34,147 nt of DNA from an uncultured Acidimicrobiales bacterium (GTDB taxonomy: Bacteria > Actinomycetota > Acidimicrobiia > Acidimicrobiales > SHLQ01), in the NCBI GenBank assembly GCA_938038815.1, contig CALHTF010000131.1, positions 1-34,147 on the forward strand, read 5' to 3'. Positions within the stretch are counted from its first letter, which is position 1. Each line of letters opens with the position of its first letter. The translations under genes and the position numbers were made by a program. Under the pieces are notes generated by a model. The model saw nothing but the letters and a program-made list of their open reading frames with translations, was not told where the DNA came from and did not search any database. This document shows positions 29,555 to 34,147 of the stretch, in pieces.

Positions 29555-30321
29555 TCGATCCCCGAAAAATCAGGTTGCCGCTTTTCGGCGAAGGCCTGCA
29601 TTGCTTCGATGTTGGCCGGTCCGCCGAGCAGCTTGGCGAACGCCGCATCCTCTTGCTTGCGGGCCTCGGCGATCGCCGCTCCCATCGCATGGGTGATGGT
29701 TCGCTTGCACTCCATGAGCGAGCTGATGGGTTTTGAGGCGAGCACTTCGGCGTGCGCCATGGTGGTTGCCATCAAGTCGCCGGGCTCGCACACCTTGAAC
29801 GCCAAACCCATCTCGTACACGTCGTCCGCGCTGAGCCATTCCGAGCTCATCAGCGCCCAGGTGGCGTTTTGGCGACCGATCTGGGCGGGGAAGGTGTAGC
29901 TGCTCGCAAGTTCGGGGGCGACACCAAGGCTAGTGAAGGGAAACTTCAGCCGAGCCTGCGACGAAAGAAACACCAGATCGGAAAGTCCGAGCACGGTGGC
30001 GCCAAACCCGAGACCCATGCCGTTCACTGCGGTGATGAGCGGCTTCGCAAAGCTGACCAGGTGGTCGGTGAGCCCGGAGAATCCGTACGTGCCTTGGGTA
30101 GTTTCGCCGGCCGCGATCGTTGCCATCTCGTAGATGTCTTGACCAGCACAGAACGCGTCGCCGGTTCCGGTGAGCACCACGACAGCGATCGACGAATCGT
30201 CGGCGGCCGCAATGAGCGCCTCGGTGAGGCCGTCCCACATCATGGCGTTCATGGCGTTCTTGGCTTCGGGTCGGTTGAGCGTGATGGTGCGAATCCGGCC
30301 GGTGTCTGCGGTGTCGATCAT
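29551..30321 (-). CDS. Enoyl-CoA isomerase-type crotonase (ECI2/PECI-like)
   Basis: 256 residues with the crotonase fold. FCAGQDIYEM (57-67) and GMGLGFGATVLG form the oxyanion hole. The first hydratase Glu is absent. The Glu of delta3,delta2-enoyl-CoA isomerases is present as E137 in SLGVAPELASSYTFP, which closely follows the human ECI2 motif SPEGCSSYTFP. It should move double bonds of unsaturated acyl-CoAs into the position needed for beta-oxidation, matching the DECR-like reductase elsewhere in the window. Confidence 0.9.
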   Translation of the reverse strand: MIDTADTGRIRTITLNRPEAKNAMNAMMWDGLTEALIAAADDSSIAVVVLTGTGDAFCAGQDIYEMATIAAGETTQGTYGFSGLTDHLVSFAKPLITAVNGMGLGFGATVLGLSDLVFLSSQARLKFPFTSLGVAPELASSYTFPAQIGRQNATWALMSSEWLSADDVYEMGLAFKVCEPGDLMATTMAHAEVLASKPISSLMECKRTITHAMGAAIAEARKQEDAAFAKLLGGPANIEAMQAFAEKRQPDFSGID

Positions 30322-30374
30322 GGGGTGATGGTTAGTTGACGGTCGAAGCGATCGTCAAAGCAACCCAGGTCGGG

Positions 30375-31475
30375 TTAGCTCACCGACAGCGACTGCAACG
30401 CCAGCGGTTCTTCGAAACCCTTGAGTTGTCGGCGCCCTGCTGGTTCGAAGGTCTCGCCGCTCGCCGCGTTGGCCGTCGCCTCGTCGACCAGCACTTCATT
30501 CGGGACGGCCAGGTCGGCCATGCGGGCCGCCAGGTTGACCACCCGGCCGTAGAAGTCGCCGCCGCGAGCGATGACCTCGCCATACGCGACTCCTCCGCTC
30601 GGGCTCGTTGCTTCTCCGTCGAACGACGCGATGATCTGCTTGGCGATCCGACATGCATCGTTGGGGTCGACGGTTACAAACATCACCTCGTCGCCGATGA
30701 GCTTCACCACCCGACCGTTGTTGGCGGCGACCAGTTCGTAGGCCCGCGCCTCAAAGGTCCGGATGAATCGTCCGAGTTCGTCGGGTTCGAGTTGTTCGGA
30801 GAGTTGGGTGTAGCCGACCAGGTCGACGAATCCAACGGCCAGGCGCAAGGTGCTCGAGTTGCCGGTGCTGCTGACTTTTTCGCGTCCGGCATCGCTGCGG
30901 CGCGCTGCCTCCTCGAGCTGGATCTTCAGGAACGACTCCATCGTGGTTTTGATGGGCTCCATCAGGTGCGAGGCTTCGTAGTTACTCTTGGCCCAGTCGA
31001 CTTCTCGGCCTCCGCTGGCCTCGATCTCTGCGCCGACATCGATCCGGAACAGCGCGGTTGCTGCCTCTGCGAGCCGACCCATGGTCGCGTTGAGCACCCG
31101 CACGAAGTGGAGCAATTCATCGGTGCTGAACATCTCGCTCGCGACGCCGAACGATTTGAGCGCTTCGATGTCGAGCTCGGTGAATTGCAGGTGGTCGGGC
31201 CAACCGCTGGCCCGGGCGACTCGTTCGAACAAGTCGGGAGCAATACCGGATCGCTGCTGAGCCTGCTCCCGGGTCAGCAACGGACCCGGTCGCGAGTGGC
31301 GCCGGTTGGCGACGGCGGGTAGTTCGGCCGGATCGACCCCCTCGAACGTGGCGGGGGAGTAGCCCAACTCGTCGAACCAACCGAGTAGTTCGCGCCGTTG
31401 GTCGGCCGTGTCGGCTGTTGGGTCGAAGAGCCCGGCATCTATCCACCGTTGTGCTGGATCGTTGGTTTCAGCCAT
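30375..31475 (-). CDS. Class III adenylate cyclase, Rv1264-like
   Basis: 366 residues from the ATG at 31475. CAGACT lies 6 nt upstream. The N-terminal part (about 10-195) is the helical regulatory domain seen in mycobacterial Rv1264 (RWIDAGLFDP at the start). The C-terminal catalytic domain has both metal Asp (D218 in FVDLVGYT, D262 in IGDEVMF), the ATP-selecting Lys258 and Asp307, and the transition-state Asn314 and Arg318 in VNLAARM. All residues for cAMP synthesis are present. Rv1264 is controlled by pH through its N-terminal domain, so a similar sensor role is possible. It is not membrane-bound. Confidence 0.93.
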   Translation of the reverse strand: MAETNDPAQRWIDAGLFDPTADTADQRRELLGWFDELGYSPATFEGVDPAELPAVANRRHSRPGPLLTREQAQQRSGIAPDLFERVARASGWPDHLQFTELDIEALKSFGVASEMFSTDELLHFVRVLNATMGRLAEAATALFRIDVGAEIEASGGREVDWAKSNYEASHLMEPIKTTMESFLKIQLEEAARRSDAGREKVSSTGNSSTLRLAVGFVDLVGYTQLSEQLEPDELGRFIRTFEARAYELVAANNGRVVKLIGDEVMFVTVDPNDACRIAKQIIASFDGEATSPSGGVAYGEVIARGGDFYGRVVNLAARMADLAVPNEVLVDEATANAASGETFEPAGRRQLKGFEEPLALQSLSVS

Positions 31476-31481
31476 GTTTGC

Positions 31482-31487
31482 AGTCTG
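31482..31487 (-). promoter_or_regulatory. -10 element CAGACT (minus strand), leaderless
   Basis: CAGACT on the minus strand, 6 nt, then the ATG at 31475. Confidence 0.45.
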
Positions 31488-31520
31488 GTCGCAAAAGCCA
31501 GAACGACGAAATGGCGGCGC

Positions 31521-31526
31521 TAGGTT
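31521..31526 (+). promoter_or_regulatory. -10 element TAGGTT, leaderless
   Basis: TAGGTT is followed by 6 nt and the GTG at 31533. Confidence 0.6.
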
Positions 31527-31532
31527 ACGACC

Positions 31533-32192
31533 GTGATCGAACTCAAGGCCGATGGCGACGTGCGGATCCTGCACATGACAAACGACGAGAACCGCTTCAA
31601 CGCGACCTCGATCGCCGACCTTCACGCAGCGCTCGACGAGTTCGACGCGATCGATGGTCCGCGTGCGCTCGTGACGGTGGGCGAAGGCAAGTTCTTCAGT
31701 AACGGCCTCGACCTCGATTGGCTCGGATCACCGGCGGCGGCCGAAGCTCCCAACTTCATGGCTGATGTACACCGCCTGTTTGGTCGGATCTTGTTTAACC
31801 AGGCACCCACTGCCGCGGCGATCAACGGGCATGCGTTTGCGGGAGGCGCCATGTTTGCGGCCGCCCACGACTTCCGGGTGATGCGTGAGGATCGGGGCTA
31901 CTTCTGTATCCCCGAGGTCGACCTCGACATGCCGCTCACCCCAGGGATGACCGCAACACTGCAGTCTCGGATGCCGGCCGGAACCTTGCACGAAGCGGTG
32001 GTGACCGGTAAACGATGGGGCGCCGTCGAGATGCGTGAAAAGGGGATCGCTGAGGCAACGGCACCCGAGGCCGGCGTTCTCGGTGTGGCCGTCGAGTGGG
32101 CCCGGGCGCAAACCCATCACGCTGGCGAGACCCTGGCGATCATGAAGCGTGGTCTGTATCCCACGGCCCACGACGTGCTGCTCGGGGCGTAG
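31533..32192 (+). CDS. Enoyl-CoA hydratase/isomerase family protein (short crotonase)
   Basis: 219 residues from the GTG at 31533, shorter than the usual 255-260. The oxyanion-hole stretches FFSNGLDLDWL (54-64) and GHAFAGGAMFAAAHDFR (99-115) are present, and a candidate acid/base Glu128 lies in CIPEVDLDMPL. The pattern resembles delta3,delta2-enoyl-CoA isomerases of the peroxisomal/plant type more than hydratases. It is divergent from the adenylate cyclase, with 57 bp between the starts. It probably acts on unsaturated acyl-CoAs. Confidence 0.86.
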   Translation: MIELKADGDVRILHMTNDENRFNATSIADLHAALDEFDAIDGPRALVTVGEGKFFSNGLDLDWLGSPAAAEAPNFMADVHRLFGRILFNQAPTAAAINGHAFAGGAMFAAAHDFRVMREDRGYFCIPEVDLDMPLTPGMTATLQSRMPAGTLHEAVVTGKRWGAVEMREKGIAEATAPEAGVLGVAVEWARAQTHHAGETLAIMKRGLYPTAHDVLLGA

Positions 32193-32261
32193 GTCCCGGC
32201 CGCGTTCACCGACCAAGACAACACCTCTAGCCACTACTGCGGGTGAAGTTGGGTCGGGTCC

Positions 32262-33851
32262 CTAGTCGAGGCGTCGGAGGTGGAGCACGGCTGGTTCGGG
32301 TGTCTTCACCAGGGGTGGGAGTGCCGCGGTCGGGCGAACGACCAACGGCTCGCGAACTCGTTGAGGTTGCGGTTCGGCCTTGTCGACCGGTTTCGGTTTC
32401 GGACTGACCGCCATGGCGCCGAGTGTCGTGTACAGCGTGCCGACCGCCATCAGGTAGCCGCCCAGCAACAGCCACGGCGGCAGTGGGGGAGCCCAGTCGG
32501 GCGAGAACAAGAAATTCCAGTCGCCACTGTGGCCGACGGTGTAGCGCCGCAGACTCTGAGTGAAGGCGGCGGTGTGCATTGCGGTGAAGGCCACTATCGC
32601 TGGTCCGACAAGCCAGGCCGGGAACGTGATCCGCTTGGTCTTGGCGATGCCGTAGCCAGCGACCAGCGGGAGACCGACCGCAAACGGCAGTACGTAACGC
32701 CCTTGCAGGTACGGGAACCTGATCGATCCAACGGCGAGCGCAATACCAACAATCGTGGCGAGCCCCAGCAGCACGGTGGCCGAGAATCGGCGACTGGCGA
32801 GCACTAGGGTCGCCACCAATCCGGCGACCAATGCGACGGTCCAGAATTGGTAGACCAGGTTGGGTACCCGAGTATCGAGCCAGCCCATGTGCCCGATGAT
32901 CTGGTCGAGGTATGCGTCGAGCGCGTTGGCTGCCTCGCTGGTGGAGCCGCCGCCTGCTGCGTCGGCGATCCGTAGGAACTTGGTGACATTGCCGCGAACC
33001 GAGAAGTGATACATCGTGGCCGCGCCGGCCAGCGAAGCCGCGCTCCACGCCCAAACCGGTCGAAGCTGCGCCAGTTCTTTGATTCGCTTCGAGCCGGCGA
33101 CGAACAGCAACAACACGACGATCGCCGTGCCCCATAGGAGACTGTCGCGTCGTACGAGCATCAGTATCCAGAACGGGACGGCGCAGGCGGTCACCGCTCG
33201 GGCGGCCGAGCGACCAGTGGCTCCATCGATGAGCACGAGGGCACTCGTCCAGAGTCCGAGTGCCGCGGTGGTGGCCAAGCCGCTCGGGTTGACGGGTCCG
33301 CCGAGGAACAAGACCATCGGGGTGAGGGCCACGGCGAGACCCGCGGCAACCGGTCCGGGGACTTTGAGTCGCCGGATGTTGTGAACCGAAAGGGTCAGCA
33401 AACCAGCGCAGGCGATCGCGTTGGCGAGTCGCATGAGGTAGAGCGAAAGTTCGCCGCCCGTCAGCAGGGTGGGCCACCCGGTGAGCAGGTGAAACAGCGG
33501 TGGGTTGTCGTGCGATCTCGAAGCTGCGCGAACCAGGCCGGTATCGGGGGCCAGCTCTTGGCAGTCGGCCGGAACGTCGGGTTCAAAGGCGAAGCAGACC
33601 GGCCCGGGGGTGAGCACCGATGGCACGTCGACGGTGAAGGTTTGTGGGCCGGTGCGTTCGCCGTCGAGTTGGCCACGAACGATGCTTGCGCCGCGGATCA
33701 TGTGCGCTGGTTCGTCGGGGGCGGCGAACAGCGGAGTGGCAAGTGCCCAGAGGGCAAACACGGCAAAGAAGGTGGCGAAGGTACGCACGGCGCCAGGTGA
33801 CACAAACCAAGACGCGGAATTTGCGACGCGTTCGTCTGGGGCTGGCGGCAC
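32262..33851 (-). CDS. DUF2142 family polytopic membrane protein
   Basis: 529 residues from the GTG at 33851, which has a strong GGGAGGAG ribosome site 5 nt upstream and a TAGGTT hexamer further up. About eleven or twelve membrane segments are seen. A first loop holds APDEPAHMIRG, the Asp-Glu pair found in GT-C type glycosyltransferases at the start of the first external loop. A later SIRFPYLQGRYVLPFA matches the arginine-rich re-entry typical of DUF2142. The C-terminal 60 residues are Pro/Lys/Glu-rich and cytoplasmic. A polyprenyl-linked sugar transferase role in cell-surface glycan synthesis is likely by fold but not proven. Confidence 0.83.
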   Translation of the reverse strand: MPPAPDERVANSASWFVSPGAVRTFATFFAVFALWALATPLFAAPDEPAHMIRGASIVRGQLDGERTGPQTFTVDVPSVLTPGPVCFAFEPDVPADCQELAPDTGLVRAASRSHDNPPLFHLLTGWPTLLTGGELSLYLMRLANAIACAGLLTLSVHNIRRLKVPGPVAAGLAVALTPMVLFLGGPVNPSGLATTAALGLWTSALVLIDGATGRSAARAVTACAVPFWILMLVRRDSLLWGTAIVVLLLFVAGSKRIKELAQLRPVWAWSAASLAGAATMYHFSVRGNVTKFLRIADAAGGGSTSEAANALDAYLDQIIGHMGWLDTRVPNLVYQFWTVALVAGLVATLVLASRRFSATVLLGLATIVGIALAVGSIRFPYLQGRYVLPFAVGLPLVAGYGIAKTKRITFPAWLVGPAIVAFTAMHTAAFTQSLRRYTVGHSGDWNFLFSPDWAPPLPPWLLLGGYLMAVGTLYTTLGAMAVSPKPKPVDKAEPQPQRVREPLVVRPTAALPPLVKTPEPAVLHLRRLD

Positions 33852-34028
33852 CGAAACTCCTCCCTTGTACCTCTTGAGAACCTAGTCACTCGCCGAACTC
33901 GGGTAAGAGATGACGAACGCCTTGTTTATTACGAGTCTCACGGCGGTGGCACACCGGAGTGCAGAAGGTATGACGTCCGTTAAGTCCAGCCACGCCGGTA
34001 CGGTTACTGGTTCGAACGAGAAGGGTTG
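33852..34028. other. Divergent intergenic region before the terminal lipoprotein
   Basis: No gene is seen. A TACGGT hexamer (33999-34004) could be the -10 of the lipoprotein gene and AGAAGG (34019-34024) its ribosome site. A minus-strand TAGGTT at about 33880-33885 would serve the DUF2142 gene. Confidence 0.4.
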
Positions 34029-34147
34029 ATGATTGTGCAGCGATTACTGGTGTTGCTTGTTGGATTGACCGTCTTTCTGGCGGCCTGTGGCGGAAGTTCG
34101 GCGACCGAAACGGCGGACGCTCCTGCGGAGTCTGAAGCCCCGGCGGC
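34029..34147 (+). CDS. Putative lipoprotein, N-terminal part (3' end outside window)
   Basis: ATG at 34029, preceded by AGAAGG with a 4-nt spacer, opens 39 codons that run off the window. The product starts MIVQRLLVLLVGLTVFLAAC, a short signal peptide with a perfect lipobox L-A-A-C (Cys20). A Gly-Gly-Ser/Glu/Ala-rich linker follows, as in solute-binding lipoproteins of ABC transporters. The mature domain is not in the window, so no function can be named. Confidence 0.75.
   Translation, partial: MIVQRLLVLLVGLTVFLAACGGSSATETADAPAESEAPA

Noticed and set aside
1..34147. tRNA, rRNA, CRISPR, IS or phage genes
   Set aside because: No cloverleaf, repeat-spacer array, transposase or integrase motif was seen on either strand.

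Overview
The window is 34 kb of GC-rich, densely packed chromosome that reads as a free-living, probably marine, high-GC Gram-positive bacterium. My best guess is Actinomycetota of the Acidimicrobiia type. That placement is inference, from the GC-rich codon use, frequent GTG starts, an actinobacterial-type class III cyclase, lipoproteins and many apparently leaderless promoters. I see no rRNA, tRNA, CRISPR array, insertion sequence or phage gene.

Layout. 1-2779: a minus-strand operon in which every junction overlaps (2-oxoglutarate/Fe oxygenase, beta-hydroxyacid dehydrogenase, class II aldolase, lipoprotein cut by the window edge). 2970-5428: a ribbon-helix-helix-like protein, a DMT transporter and a sugar transferase. 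5688-9458: a TauE/SafE permease, a PhyH oxygenase coupled to a Cys-less desulfurase-fold PLP enzyme, and an AraC regulator. 9493-11992: cupin, DUF2000, NTF2-like and AlkC-like DNA alkylation repair genes. 11989-14496: a 2,4-dienoyl-CoA reductase-like SDR, a crotonase and a DsbA/Rv2466c-like thioredoxin-fold protein. 14599-17661: a molybdopterin oxidoreductase coupled to an HxlR regulator, then a small membrane protein. 17865-20209: a Rieske oxygenase coupled to a PhyH oxygenase that carries an extra N-terminal domain. 20278-21975: glutaminyl-tRNA synthetase. 21997-25633: another PhyH oxygenase, a ketosteroid-isomerase-like protein and an acyl-CoA dehydrogenase pair. 25710-29554: MBL-fold hydrolase, MFS transporter, endonuclease III and a secreted RTX/lysozyme-like protein. 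29551-34147: two crotonases, an Rv1264-like adenylate cyclase, a DUF2142 membrane protein and the start of a lipoprotein.

Together the genes suggest an oxidative, catabolic lifestyle. There are four non-haem Fe/2OG oxygenases and one Rieske oxygenase, three of them translationally coupled to a partner enzyme. There is also a beta-oxidation set (two ACADs, three crotonases, one DECR-type reductase) and a ketosteroid isomerase homologue, so sterol, terpenoid or lipid breakdown is plausible.

The strongest structural signals outside the genes are: a recurring T/C-A-N-N-N-T hexamer 5-7 nt before the start codon of 13 genes (leaderless transcripts); a leaderless seven-codon mini-ORF coupled to the DMT transporter; a 45-bp near-perfect palindrome abutting the TauE promoter; an AT-rich tandem/inverted repeat between divergent genes at 2858-2885; and four convergent gene pairs that overlap by exactly 4 nt in their stop codons.
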